From contig JARKNV010000064.1 of the NCBI GenBank assembly GCA_029976065.1, positions 1 through 62,844 of the forward strand: a stretch of DNA of 62,844 bases, written 5' to 3'. Below, piece after piece: positions 35,488 to 44,164 of the stretch. A program made the translations under genes and the position numbers. The stretch is from Selenomonadales bacterium (lineage in GTDB: Bacteria; Bacillota; Negativicutes; Sporomusales; UBA7701). The number at the start of each line of letters is the position of its first letter. Positions within the stretch are counted from its first letter, which is position 1. Under the pieces are notes generated by a model, which ran no database searches, was not told the DNA's origin, and was given only the letters and a program-made list of their open reading frames with translations.

Positions 35488-36051
35488 ATGCGGGAACTGG
35501 CGCTCCATATTCTGGATCTTGTCCAGAATTCCCTCGAAGCCGGGTCGACCCGGGTTTTGCTGGAGATTATCGAGGACAGCAGTGCGGATACCCTGACCAT
35601 CCGCGTGACCGACAACGGGCGGGGCATGGACGACGCCACCCGGCGCCGCGTGCTCGATCCCTTCGTCACCACCCGGACGACCAGGCGGGTGGGGCTGGGT
35701 TTACCGCTGATCGATATGTCCACCAAGCAGTGCGGAGGGTATCTGAGGATCAATTCCGCGGTCGGACGGGGCACGGTGGTGGAGGCCGTTTACCGGCACA
35801 GCCATCTGGACCGCCCGCCGCTGGGCAATCTGGCCGCGACGGTGAAAACGCTCGTGATTGCCAATCCGGACACGGATTTCACGTACCGCCATCAGGTCGG
35901 CGACGCCGTTTTCACGCTTGCTACGGGCGAGATTACCGAAATTCTCGGCGATATGCCCCTGACGCACCCGGATGTCATTGTTTGGCTCGATGAGTATATA
36001 ACGGCCAATGAGGCCAATTTGTACGGAGGTGTACAGCATGAAAACTGTTGA
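35488..36051 (+). CDS. GHKL ATPase (histidine-kinase-like, no DHp domain)
   Basis: 187 residues. The N box is LALHILDLVQNSLEAGS, G1 is VTDNGRGMDDAT, the F box DPFVTTRTTRRVGLGLPLI and the G2 box GGYLRINSAVGRGTVVEAV. The first 130 residues are therefore a complete histidine-kinase ATPase domain, but there is no phospho-acceptor histidine domain or membrane segment. The last 55 residues (VKTLVIANPDTDFTYRHQVGDAVFTLATGEI) are unassigned. It lies between hydC and the 2Fe-2S gene and overlaps the latter by 14 bases. Association with bifurcating hydrogenases is recurrent; its target is unknown. Confidence 0.82.
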   Translation: MRELALHILDLVQNSLEAGSTRVLLEIIEDSSADTLTIRVTDNGRGMDDATRRRVLDPFVTTRTTRRVGLGLPLIDMSTKQCGGYLRINSAVGRGTVVEAVYRHSHLDRPPLGNLAATVKTLVIANPDTDFTYRHQVGDAVFTLATGEITEILGDMPLTHPDVIVWLDEYITANEANLYGGVQHENC

Positions 36052-36403
36052 GGACCTGAAGCGCATGCGCGAGCAGTTCCAGTCGCAGACCAAGCTTCGC
36101 CACGCAGGCGGTATACAGATTATTGTCGGCATGGGCACGTGCGGCATCGCCGCCGGGGCGCGGGAGGTAATGTCCGCCATCCTCGACGAGATCGCCAAAC
36201 GCAAGCTGCAGGACGTGACCGTCCGCCAGACCGGCTGTATCGGGATGTGCGAGAAGGAAGTCCTGGTGGACGTCGTTCGCCCCGACGAGCCGCGCATAAC
36301 CTACGGCAAGGTGACGCCGGCCGCTGTGGCCAAAATCATCGGCGAGCATGTGGTCAACGGCCGGATCGTGGAAGACCTGGTTGTCGGCAAGATTTCTCAA
36401 TAG
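36038..36403 (+). CDS. 2Fe-2S ferredoxin-domain protein of the hydrogenase cluster
   Basis: 121-residue thioredoxin-like ferredoxin with cysteines in GMGTCGIAAGA and QTGCIGMCEKE, the same fold as the N-terminal part of HydB. It probably docks on the complex as an extra 2Fe-2S carrier. ATG 36038 (GGAGGTG upstream) lies inside the end of the preceding gene. Homologous small genes accompany hydB in other anaerobes. Confidence 0.83.
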   Translation: MKTVEDLKRMREQFQSQTKLRHAGGIQIIVGMGTCGIAAGAREVMSAILDEIAKRKLQDVTVRQTGCIGMCEKEVLVDVVRPDEPRITYGKVTPAAVAKIIGEHVVNGRIVEDLVVGKISQ

Positions 36404-36427
36404 ACACGCGAAACGGGAGGGAAGAAA

Positions 36428-38218
36428 ATGCAACACGTGAGAGCTCACGTACTCATTTGCGCCGGCACCGGCTGTACCGCCTCGGGCTCGCTGAAGGTCG
36501 AAGCCGCGCTGCGCGAGGAATTGACCAAGAAGGGCCTCGACAAGGAAGTAATGGTCGTTCAGACCGGCTGCCACGGTTTCTGCGAGATGGGGCCGCTGGT
36601 CATCGTATACCCGGAAGGCACTTTCTACGTCCGCGTCCAGGCCGAGGACGTGCCCGAGCTGGTGGAAAGCCACCTGTACAAGGGCCGCATCGTGCAGCGC
36701 CTGCTGTACAAGGAGCCGGTCAGCCACGAGAGCATTCCCAATTACAGCGATTTGGACTTTTACAAGAAGCAGATGCGGATGGTGCTGGCCAACTGCGGCC
36801 ACATCAACCCCGAGATCATCGAGGAGTATATCGCCGTCGGCGGCTATGAGGCCCTCGGCAAGGTGCTGACCACGATGACGCCCGAGCAGGTCGTCGACGA
36901 GATGAAGAAGTCGGGTCTGCGCGGCCGCGGCGGCGGCGGCTTCCCGACCGGCATGAAGTGGGATTTCACCCGCAAGGCGGTCGGCGATAAGAAGTACGTC
37001 GTCTGCAACGCCGACGAGGGCGACCCGGGCGCGTTCATGGACCGCAGCGTCCTGGAAGGCGACCCCCACCGCGTCATCGAGGGCATGGCGGTGTGCGGCT
37101 ATGCCATCGGCGCCGACGAAGGCTATATCTACGTCCGGGCCGAGTACCCGCTGGCGATCAAACGTCTGAAAATCGCCATCAAGCAGGCCGAGGATCTCGG
37201 GCTGCTGGGCGACAATATTTTCGGGTCGGGCTTCAGTTTCCGCCTGAAGATCAAGGAAGGCGCCGGCGCGTTCGTGTGCGGCGAGGAAACCGCCCTGCTG
37301 GCTTCGATCGAAGGCAAGCGCGGCATGCCGCGGCCCCGTCCGCCTTTCCCGGCCATTTCCGGCCTGTGGGGCAAGCCCACCAACATCAACAACGTCGAGA
37401 CGTTCGCCAACGTGCCGCAGATCATCACCAAGGGCGCCGACTGGTACGCCAGCATCGGCACCGAGAAGAGCAAGGGCACGAAGGTTTTCGCCCTCACCGG
37501 GCGCATCAACCACACCGGCCTCGCCGAGGTGCCGATGGGCATCACGATGCGGGAGATCATCTTCGACATCGGCGGCGGCATTCCGGGCGGCAAGAAGTTC
37601 AAAGCCGTCCAGATCGGCGGCCCGTCGGGCGGCTGTCTCCCCACCGCGCTGCTTGACCTGCCGGTTGACTACGACTCCCTTATCAAGGCGGGCGCGATGA
37701 TGGGTTCCGGCGGCTTGGTGGTCATGGACGAAACGACCTGTATGGTCGATCTGGCCAAATTCTTCCTCACCTTTACCCAGGCCGAGTCCTGCGGCAAGTG
37801 CACCCCCTGCCGCGAGGGCACCAAGCGGATGCTGGAGGTCCTCACCCGCATCACCGAGGGCGAGGGTAAGGAATCGGATATTCCCCTGCTGGAGAGCATG
37901 GCGAAGAATATCAAGACCTCGGCGCTGTGCGGCCTCGGCCAGACGGCCCCCAACCCCGTGCTCAGCACGCTCAGGTATTTCCGCGACGAGTACGAGGCCC
38001 ACATCAAGGAGAAACGCTGCCCGGCCGGGGCGTGCACCAAGCTCGCCGGCTACCGGATCACCGAGGCGTGCAAGGGCTGCGGCCTGTGTGCCAAGACCTG
38101 CCCGGTTTCGGCCATCAGCGGCGAGATCAAGTCGATGCACAGCATCGACCAGGCCACCTGCATCAAGTGCGGCGCCTGCATGACCAAGTGCCCGTTCAAG
38201 GCCATCATCAAGGGCTAA
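36428..38218 (+). CDS. hydB: [FeFe] hydrogenase subunit HydB (NuoF-like, FMN/NADH)
   Basis: 596 residues. Domains in order: N-terminal 2Fe-2S thioredoxin-like domain (CAGTGCTASGS, QTGCHGFCEMGP); the NuoF Rossmann-like FMN/NADH domain with GLRGRGGGGFPTGMKW and NADEGDPGAFMDR; SLBB domain; the 4Fe-4S four-helix domain (ESCGKCTPCREGTKRM); and a C-terminal pair of 4Fe-4S motifs (CKGCGLCAKTCP, CIKCGACMTKCP). It oxidises or reduces NAD(H) and is the proposed bifurcation site in HydABC enzymes. Length is normal for HydB. Confidence 0.94.
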   Translation: MQHVRAHVLICAGTGCTASGSLKVEAALREELTKKGLDKEVMVVQTGCHGFCEMGPLVIVYPEGTFYVRVQAEDVPELVESHLYKGRIVQRLLYKEPVSHESIPNYSDLDFYKKQMRMVLANCGHINPEIIEEYIAVGGYEALGKVLTTMTPEQVVDEMKKSGLRGRGGGGFPTGMKWDFTRKAVGDKKYVVCNADEGDPGAFMDRSVLEGDPHRVIEGMAVCGYAIGADEGYIYVRAEYPLAIKRLKIAIKQAEDLGLLGDNIFGSGFSFRLKIKEGAGAFVCGEETALLASIEGKRGMPRPRPPFPAISGLWGKPTNINNVETFANVPQIITKGADWYASIGTEKSKGTKVFALTGRINHTGLAEVPMGITMREIIFDIGGGIPGGKKFKAVQIGGPSGGCLPTALLDLPVDYDSLIKAGAMMGSGGLVVMDETTCMVDLAKFFLTFTQAESCGKCTPCREGTKRMLEVLTRITEGEGKESDIPLLESMAKNIKTSALCGLGQTAPNPVLSTLRYFRDEYEAHIKEKRCPAGACTKLAGYRITEACKGCGLCAKTCPVSAISGEIKSMHSIDQATCIKCGACMTKCPFKAIIKG

Positions 38219-38239
38219 AGGGAGAAGGAGTGTGATACC

Positions 38240-39967
38240 ATGGATATGGTCAATATAACTATTGACGGTCAGAAGGTCCAGGTGCCGAAAACGGCCACCG
38301 TCCTCGAAGCCGCTCTGTCGCAAGGCATCAAGGTGCCGACCCTGTGCTACCACCCCGAACTGAGGCCGGAAGGGGCCTGCCGCGTCTGCCTGGTGGAGGT
38401 GGAGGGCGCCCGCAGCTTGGTCGCTTCCTGCGTGTACCCGGTGAACGAGGGCATGGTCGTCCGCACCAATTCCCCCGCGATCCGCGAAGCCCGCCAGATG
38501 GTCGTGGAGCTGCTGCTTGCCAACCATCCGCCCGATTGCTTCTCGTGCCAGCGCAATCTCAATTGCGAGCTGCAGTCCATCGCCGCCGACCTCGGCATCC
38601 GCGAGATTCCCTTCGAGGGCGAGCGCAAGAGCCTGCCCATGGATGCCAACAATCCGTCGCTGGTCCGCGACCAGAACAAATGCATCCTGTGCGGCCGCTG
38701 CATCCGCGCGTGCAGCGAGCGCCAGGGCGTGCATGTCTACAGCTTCGTCAACCGCGGCTTCAACACCACCGTCGCCCCCGCCTTCATGACCGGCCTCGAC
38801 GAGGCGCCCTGCACGTACTGCGGACAGTGCGCCACCGTCTGCCCGACGGCGGCGATCGTCGAGAAGGACGACACCGATGTGGTGTGGAAGGCGATCAGCG
38901 ATCCCAAGAAGCATGTCGTCGTGCAGACCGCCCCGGCGGTGCGCGTGGCGCTCGGCGAAGCCCTCGGCATGGGCCCCGGCAGCGTCGTGACCGGCAAGAT
39001 GGTGGCAGCCCTCCGCCGGCTCGGCTTCGACAAGGTGTTCGACACCGACTTCACCGCCGACCTCACCATTCTCGAAGAAGGCAACGAGTTCATCCAGCGC
39101 CTGACCACCGGCGGCAAGCTGCCGATGATCACCTCGTGCTCCCCCGGCTGGGTCAACTTTATCGAGCTACTGTACCCCGACCTTTTGGACCACCTCTCCA
39201 CCGCCAAGTCGCCGCAGCAGATGTTCGGCGCGCTTGTCAAGACGTACTACGCCGAGAAGACGGGGATCGATCCCAAGGATATCGTCAGCGTTTCGATCAT
39301 GCCCTGCACGGCCAAGAAGGCCGAGGCGGTGCGGCCCGAGATGAAATCCAGCGGCTACCAGGACGTCGACTACGTCCTCACCACCCGCGAACTCGGCCGC
39401 ATGATCCGCCAGGCCGGCCTGAACTTCGACAAGCTGCCGGAAGAGGATTACGACGCGCCGCTCGGCATTTCCACCGGCGCCGGCGTCATCTTCGGCGCGA
39501 CCGGCGGGGTTATGGAGGCCGCGCTCAGGACGGTGGCGGAGGTCGTCACCGGCAAGGAGCTGGGCTGCATCGACTTCAAGGAAGTGCGCGGTCTGACCGG
39601 CATCAAGGAAGCGGTCGTGCCGGTGGGCGACCTGAAGGTGAAGGTGGCTGTGGCCCATACACTGCAGAACGCCCGCACCATGCTCGACAAGATCCGCGCC
39701 GGCGAGGCCGACTACCACTTCATCGAAGTGATGGCCTGCCCGGGCGGCTGCATCGGCGGCGGCGGACAGCCCCTGCCGGTGTGCCAGGAGACCCGCCAGG
39801 CGCGCGTCAACGCCATTTACGACTGCGACAGCTGCATGACGCTCAGGAAGTCCCACGACAACCCGGCCGTGAAGGAGCTGTACGACACCTGGCTGGGCAA
39901 GCCGCTGGGCGAGAAATCCCACAAGTATCTGCATACCCACTACCACGCGCAGCATCGCGGGGAATAG
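38240..39967 (+). CDS. hydA: [FeFe] hydrogenase catalytic subunit HydA
   Basis: 575 residues. N-terminal 2Fe-2S domain (C36, C47, C50, C64), His-Cys cluster (H96, C100, C103, C109), two 4Fe-4S motifs (C148-C158 and C191-C201) and the H-cluster domain with TSCSPGW (C300), MPCTAKK (C356) and EVMACPGGCIGGGGQP (C500, C504). The small-subunit tail follows. TSCSPGW in place of TSCCPGW is seen in the NADH-linked multimeric group. With HydB and HydC it makes or consumes H2 using NADH and ferredoxin. A strong terminator follows. Maturases HydEFG are not in the window. Confidence 0.96.
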   Translation: MDMVNITIDGQKVQVPKTATVLEAALSQGIKVPTLCYHPELRPEGACRVCLVEVEGARSLVASCVYPVNEGMVVRTNSPAIREARQMVVELLLANHPPDCFSCQRNLNCELQSIAADLGIREIPFEGERKSLPMDANNPSLVRDQNKCILCGRCIRACSERQGVHVYSFVNRGFNTTVAPAFMTGLDEAPCTYCGQCATVCPTAAIVEKDDTDVVWKAISDPKKHVVVQTAPAVRVALGEALGMGPGSVVTGKMVAALRRLGFDKVFDTDFTADLTILEEGNEFIQRLTTGGKLPMITSCSPGWVNFIELLYPDLLDHLSTAKSPQQMFGALVKTYYAEKTGIDPKDIVSVSIMPCTAKKAEAVRPEMKSSGYQDVDYVLTTRELGRMIRQAGLNFDKLPEEDYDAPLGISTGAGVIFGATGGVMEAALRTVAEVVTGKELGCIDFKEVRGLTGIKEAVVPVGDLKVKVAVAHTLQNARTMLDKIRAGEADYHFIEVMACPGGCIGGGGQPLPVCQETRQARVNAIYDCDSCMTLRKSHDNPAVKELYDTWLGKPLGEKSHKYLHTHYHAQHRGE

Positions 39968-39980
39968 AGGCAAGAAGAAA

Positions 39981-40006
39981 CCGGGAGCGCAAGCTCCCGG
40001 TTTTTG
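39981..40006 (+). terminator. Terminator of the hyd operon
   Basis: CCGGGAGC-GCAA-GCTCCCGG (39981-40000) followed by T5. It also serves as the end of the convergent recQ gene. Confidence 0.88.
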
Positions 40007-40015
40007 TTTTCCGGT

Positions 40016-41791
40016 TCAGTTGTCCTCGGCGCAATCCTGGCGAATGGCCTGCAAAAAGTCGTCGCCGAAGCGTTCCAGCTTGGTTTCCCCGACCCCTTTG
40101 ATGAGCCGCAGGGCGTGGCGGTCGGTCGGGCGATATGCGCACATCTCTTTAAGCGTGCTGTCGGCGAAGACGACGTAGGGCGGCACGCCCAGCCGGTCGG
40201 CGATGGACTTGCGCAAGGCCCGCAGCCGTTCGAACAGCGAATTGTCCGTGGCCGTCAGCCGCGGTTTTTGGAGCGCCTTTTGCCAGACCCTGGCTTCGCC
40301 CCTTAATACCGCGGCCCCTTCGTTCGTAAGTTTGACCACCGGGTACTCGCCGTCGCTGAGGCGCAGATAGCCGGTGGCGATCAGGCGGTTTGTCAGATCC
40401 TTCAGTTCCTGCAGGCTGTATTCCTTGAGCAGTCCGTAGACGGACAGCGTATCGACCCCCAGCTGGCGGACTTTTTTGTTCTTGGCGCCTTTCAGCACTT
40501 CGGCGACGAGGCTGATGCCGTAACGTTCCTTCAGGCGCGCCACGCAGGAAAGCACTTTTTGCGCCTCGACGGTTATATCGACCGGTTCGGCGCCGGCGTT
40601 GCAGTTGCCGCAGTTGCCGCATTCGCCGGCCGCCGCTTGTTCGCCGAAATAGGCGAGGATATACTGCCGCAGGCAAGCGGGGGTGTGGCAATAGTCGACC
40701 ATGGCCTGCAGCCGGCCGAATTCGCCGGTTTTTCGCTCGCCGTCCAGCACGGTCTGTTCGATCAGAAACTTTTGCAGCTGGATGTCCTGGGCGGCGAACA
40801 GCAGGATGCACTCGCCGGGGTCGCCGTCCCGGCCGGCCCTGCCCGCCTCTTGATAATACGCTTCCATATTCTTGGGCATGTTGTAATGGATGACATAGCG
40901 CACGTCCGGCTTGTCGATGCCCATGCCGAAGGCATTGGTGGCCACCATGACGCTTATGTCGTCGCGAATGAAGGCTTCCTGGCTTTCCCGCCGCTCGGCG
41001 TCGCCCAGCCCGGCGTGGTATTTCCCGGCCGGCCAGCCTGCTTTGCGCAGAGCGGCATAAAGGTTATCGACCTCTTTGCGGGTAGCGGCGTAAATTATTC
41101 CCGCCTTGTCTTTATTGGCGGCGATATATTTTTGCACGAATTCCTTTTTATTCTCGCCGCGGATAACGGTGAACGAAAGGTTGGCCCGGTCGACGCCGGT
41201 ATAGTGGGTGGCCGGATTGCGGAGTCCCAGCAGTTCGATGATGTCCTGCTTGACGTTGTCGGTGGCGGTTGCCGTGAAGGCGCCGACGACCGGGCGGGCG
41301 GCCAGGGAATCGATAAACGGTCCGATGGCCCGGTAGCTGGGGCGGAAATCATGCCCCCACTGCGAGATGCAATGGGCTTCGTCGATGGCGAGCAGCGATA
41401 TTTCCAGGTCCCGGACGGCGGTCCGGAAGTACTCCGATTCCAGCCGTTCCGGGGCGACGTACAGCAGCTTGTAGCGGCCGCGCCTCGCGTTGTACAGTCG
41501 TTCGTTCACTTCCGCGCCGGTCAGCGAGCTGTTGATATAGGCGGCGAGAATGCCGGCGCCCTGGAGGGCGTCGAGCTGGTCTTTCATCAGGGAGATGAGC
41601 GGCGAGACGACGATCGCCGTCCCGGGCAGCGCGAGGGCCGGCAGCTGATAGCACAGCGACTTTCCCGCGCCGGTCGGCATTACGGCTAAAGTATCGGTGC
41701 CCTTTAGCAGGCTGTCGATTATTTCGGCCTGCCCCGGGCGAAAATCGGCGTAGCCGTAGTATTTACGCAATAGGTTCCGGATGTTCTGCAC
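40016..41791 (-). CDS. recQ: ATP-dependent DNA helicase RecQ
   Basis: 591 residues from GTG 41791 (minus strand), with GGAGAAGG upstream; an open frame extends 38 codons further but has no ribosome site. Motif I is MPTGAGKSLCYQ, motif II AIDEAHCISQWGHDFRPSY, and the helicase C motif has ATNAFGMGIDKPDVRYV and YYQEAGRAGRDG. A zinc-binding RQC region (CLRQYILAYF..CGNCGNC) is followed by the winged helix and a C-terminal HRDC domain (LRALRKSIADRLGVPPYVVFADSTLKEM). Full-length, acts in recombination and repair. Confidence 0.95.
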   Translation of the reverse strand: MQNIRNLLRKYYGYADFRPGQAEIIDSLLKGTDTLAVMPTGAGKSLCYQLPALALPGTAIVVSPLISLMKDQLDALQGAGILAAYINSSLTGAEVNERLYNARRGRYKLLYVAPERLESEYFRTAVRDLEISLLAIDEAHCISQWGHDFRPSYRAIGPFIDSLAARPVVGAFTATATDNVKQDIIELLGLRNPATHYTGVDRANLSFTVIRGENKKEFVQKYIAANKDKAGIIYAATRKEVDNLYAALRKAGWPAGKYHAGLGDAERRESQEAFIRDDISVMVATNAFGMGIDKPDVRYVIHYNMPKNMEAYYQEAGRAGRDGDPGECILLFAAQDIQLQKFLIEQTVLDGERKTGEFGRLQAMVDYCHTPACLRQYILAYFGEQAAAGECGNCGNCNAGAEPVDITVEAQKVLSCVARLKERYGISLVAEVLKGAKNKKVRQLGVDTLSVYGLLKEYSLQELKDLTNRLIATGYLRLSDGEYPVVKLTNEGAAVLRGEARVWQKALQKPRLTATDNSLFERLRALRKSIADRLGVPPYVVFADSTLKEMCAYRPTDRHALRLIKGVGETKLERFGDDFLQAIRQDCAEDN

Positions 41792-41958
41792 GATGTTGCC
41801 TTCTCCTGTCGGGGTACTATTCTTGTGAGGCGTTATCTCATTATAACATCCCGGCGCTGCGATTTTAACCTTACCGCCGCGGCCGCCGGCAAAAAACAAC
41901 CGCAAGCAGGCCGTAACGGCAGGCTTGCGGTTGAAGTAGCCCTGTTTCCCGGCGGGAA

Positions 41959-42801
41959 TTATTGCGCTTCGATCAGCCCGTCCGCGAGATCGCCGAGGTT
42001 GCCGGCCATGCCGTTCAGGTGCTGGGTGGCTTCGGCCACCTGGGTGACGGCGCTGGCGATCTGGGCGATCATGTCGTCGATCTGGCCCATCTGCCGCCGG
42101 GAGTTGACGCTGTCGTCCTGGATGGACCTGATCATGTCTTCGATGTTTTTGACCGATTCGGCGGTCGAGGTGGCCAGTTTCCTGATCTCTTCGGCCACCA
42201 CCCCGAAGCCGCGGCCCTGGTCGCCCACCCGGGCCGCCTCGATGGCGGCGTTCAGCCCGAGGAGGTTTGTCTGGCCGGCGATCGTTTTGATGAGCCCGAG
42301 CACCTGGTCGGTGTCCTTGACCCGGTTCTGGGAGGTCGTGAGGGTGGCGGTCAGCGTCTTGCTGGCGGCAGCCATTTCCTGCGCCTGGGCGGAGATTTCC
42401 TCGGCCGTGCTGGCGATGGACTCAATGCTCTGACCCACCTGCGCGGAAGCCTGCTTGAGGACGTCGTAGCGGTGGGTGGATTCGGAGATGGTAATGGCGC
42501 CGATAATCTGCTTGGCGTCGTCCAGGATGGGGGTGCCCACGCCGACGTAGGGAACGCCGTAAAGCGAGGCGTCGGCCTGCACCACGACGACGCGTTTGCG
42601 CTCGTGAATGGCGCGGTAGAGGGCGCTGCCGGCCTTGATGGGGTCCCCGGGGGCGACTCTGAGGTCGAGGGTACGGGCCGGCCGGTAGAATAATACTTTT
42701 TCGCGGTCGCAGATGCAGACGCCGACGTCGGTGAGCTGCCGGTCGTTGAGCGTGGCCATGGCATATACGTAATGCTGGAGGATTTCTTGGTCGTTGTCCA
42801 C
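41959..42801 (-). CDS. Soluble methyl-accepting chemotaxis-type signalling protein
   Basis: About 280 residues from GTG 42801 (AGGAGGG upstream on the minus strand). The N-terminal half (residues 1-125) has no membrane helix and ends [22 protein letters not shown], a sensor-like fold resembling the sporulation/stress SpoVT-type or GAF domains. The C-terminal half is a short MCP signalling domain with the conserved tip [29 protein letters not shown]. It probably senses a cytosolic cue and signals to CheA or a dedicated kinase. The ligand is unknown. No chemotaxis genes are nearby. Confidence 0.83.
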   Translation of the reverse strand: MDNDQEILQHYVYAMATLNDRQLTDVGVCICDREKVLFYRPARTLDLRVAPGDPIKAGSALYRAIHERKRVVVVQADASLYGVPYVGVGTPILDDAKQIIGAITISESTHRYDVLKQASAQVGQSIESIASTAEEISAQAQEMAAASKTLTATLTTSQNRVKDTDQVLGLIKTIAGQTNLLGLNAAIEAARVGDQGRGFGVVAEEIRKLATSTAESVKNIEDMIRSIQDDSVNSRRQMGQIDDMIAQIASAVTQVAEATQHLNGMAGNLGDLADGLIEAQ

Positions 42802-43109
42802 CAAAGGGTCCCTCCTCTTCCATAAGAATGGTTTATACCGCAGTAACCGGATTTTATGTTCGACAGAGATATTCGACAAAAACGCCCGCATTCCTTTTGC
42901 GCTGGAAAGACGCGGCGCCGCCTGCCCGGGATTGACCCAGGAATTGTAATCGCGGCAAAAAATTGTTAATTATAAGGAATAACGTATTGCAACATTGTGA
43001 AATATTATAAAAAGTCTTGTCGGGCGGGCGTCTTTCGTGCAGGAGTTCCCGGGCACGGGACGAAATAAATTAGCGACGAGCCGGAAGAACCAGTGGGGAG
43101 GGTTATGGC
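42802..43109. other. Divergent region between the MCP-type gene and rex
   Basis: Holds the ribosome site of the MCP-type gene at its left edge and two Rex-like AT-rich boxes towards the right: TTGTTAATTATAAGGAAT (42963-42980, half-site only) and TTGTGAAATATTATAAAA (42995-43012). No gene or terminator was recognised. Confidence 0.4.
42995..43012. promoter_or_regulatory. Candidate Rex autoregulatory site
   Basis: TTGTGAA-ATAT-TATAAAA has a perfect left half of the Rex consensus and a degenerate right half (11 of 14 positions). It lies about 100 bases ahead of rex, where autoregulatory sites are usual. Confidence 0.38.
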
Positions 43110-43739
43110 TTGAAGGAGCATATAGTGATTTCTAAGGCGACCATTGACCGTTTACCTTTATATTTCCGGACACTGCGCCTGATTCAGCAGGAGGGAACCG
43201 AGATTATCTCCTCGGAGGAGCTCGGCCGCCGCATCGGGGTGACGCCCGAGCAGATCCGCAAGGATCTGGCGTCGTTCGGCGAATTCGGCAAGAAGGGCGT
43301 AGGCTATTTCGTGCGGGAGCTCATCAGGAATATCGGCGAGATTCTCGGCCTGCACCGCAACTGGAATATCGCCATCGTCGGCGTCGGCCACCTGGGGTGG
43401 GCGCTGGCCAATTACCGCAATTTCTCGTCCTTGGGGTTTAACCTGGCGGCGGTGTTCGATATCGATCCGGCCAAGATCGGCCAGATGATCGGCGGGGTGG
43501 AGATCTTCAGCCTCGACAGGTTGGCGGAGGTCGCCCGCGAAAAGAACATTCATATCGGCGTGATAACCGTCCCGGCGCAGAGCGCCCAGGAGGTGGCCGA
43601 CAAGCTGGTGGCCGCCGGGGTGCGGGGGATATGGAATTTCGCTCCCATCAAACTGAACGTGGCCGAGAATGTCCGCCTGGTCAGCGAGGATTTGTCCGTG
43701 GGCCTGTCGAGCATTTCGTATTATCTGTCGCGCCAGTGA
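43110..43739 (+). CDS. rex: Redox-sensing transcriptional repressor Rex
   Basis: 209-residue NADH/NAD+ sensor. N-terminal winged helix (ISKATIDRLPLYFRTLRLIQQEG through GVTPEQIRKDLASFGEFGKKGVGY) and C-terminal Rossmann domain with IVGVGHLGWALANY (GxGxxG) and AVFDIDPAKIGQ. TTG 43110 (GGGGAGGG seven bases upstream) and GTG 43125 (AAGGAG six bases upstream) are both reasonable starts; the latter gives a more usual N-terminus beginning at ISKATIDRL. Targets in the window probably include the lactate permease and hydC. Confidence 0.95.
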   Translation: MKEHIVISKATIDRLPLYFRTLRLIQQEGTEIISSEELGRRIGVTPEQIRKDLASFGEFGKKGVGYFVRELIRNIGEILGLHRNWNIAIVGVGHLGWALANYRNFSSLGFNLAAVFDIDPAKIGQMIGGVEIFSLDRLAEVAREKNIHIGVITVPAQSAQEVADKLVAAGVRGIWNFAPIKLNVAENVRLVSEDLSVGLSSISYYLSRQ

Positions 43740-43939
43740 CGGATGGAGGGGCGCCGGCCCTTGATCCGGGGGCGCCTCGCGGTAGTGTCAAAAAATTTAG
43801 TTTGTTGCGCAAATAAAAAAGGATTTTTCGGCGATCAGAGAGAATATATACCAACATAAGAAATGCATATGGCGCGGCTTCGGACTCTGCGCGCCGGGTG
43901 CCAGACGGCGCGCAAAAAATGAATTTTTATACGGTGCAT

Positions 43940-44083
43940 GGACAGGGAGGCGGCGTGGCCGAACTAGAAATGCACTCCTTCACCTGTCCAGGTTTACGGT
44001 CTATTATTTTTCCGATAATAGATATTTAGTGGACTTGCACCAGGGTTTGTTTCGCGCTAGCGAAACGGGCCGGGTGCTTTTTT
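43940..44083 (+). ncRNA. Candidate structured RNA ending in an intrinsic terminator
   Basis: Three successive stems: GGACAGG/CCTGTCC (43940-43946, 43983-43989) enclosing 36 bases with an inner AGG/CCT; TCTATTAT/ATAATAGA (44000-44007, 44015-44022); and a terminator in which GTTTCGC/GCGAAAC sits inside GCACC/GGGTGC (44037-44077), followed by six T. It could be a riboswitch-like leader or a small RNA. It matches no class I know (not cobalamin, c-di-GMP, THF or 6S by their motifs). Confidence 0.4.
44037..44083 (+). terminator. Intrinsic terminator upstream of the propionate operon
   Basis: Inner stem GTTTCGC-GCTA-GCGAAAC, outer stem GCACC/GGGTGC, then T6 (44078-44083). It comes 82 bases before the CoA-transferase start and so ends some upstream transcript. 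Confidence 0.75.
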
Positions 44084-44109
44084 CGTGTGGCCTCCGATGA
44101 CTCGGAGTA

Positions 44110-44138
44110 TTGAAGGGGTGTTTCATAAATAATAATAC
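44110..44138 (+). promoter_or_regulatory. Possible promoter of the propionate operon
   Basis: TTGAAG (44110-44115), 17 bases, TAATAC (44133-44138), with a short leader before the GGGGAGGAG ribosome site. Both hexamers are only partial matches. Confidence 0.3.
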
Positions 44139-44164
44139 TATCAGATAAGGGGAGGAGTATCAAA

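Larger units (their letters stand above)
43740..44164. other. Structured intergenic region between rex and the CoA-transferase
   Basis: No gene seen. It carries a hairpin GCGCGCC/GGCGCGC (43889-43895, 43907-43913), then a three-hairpin element ending in a terminator (43940-44083), and a possible promoter for the propionate genes (44110-44138). The ribosome site GGGGAGGAG precedes ATG 44165. Confidence 0.5.

Noticed and set aside
35975..38914. A minus-strand open frame of about 979 codons opposite hydB and hydA
   Set aside because: Low-complexity translation without motifs, antisense to two well-identified genes.
43940..44083. A cobalamin riboswitch before the B12-dependent mutase genes
   Set aside because: The B12-box and the conserved core are not present, and a separate possible promoter lies after the terminator.
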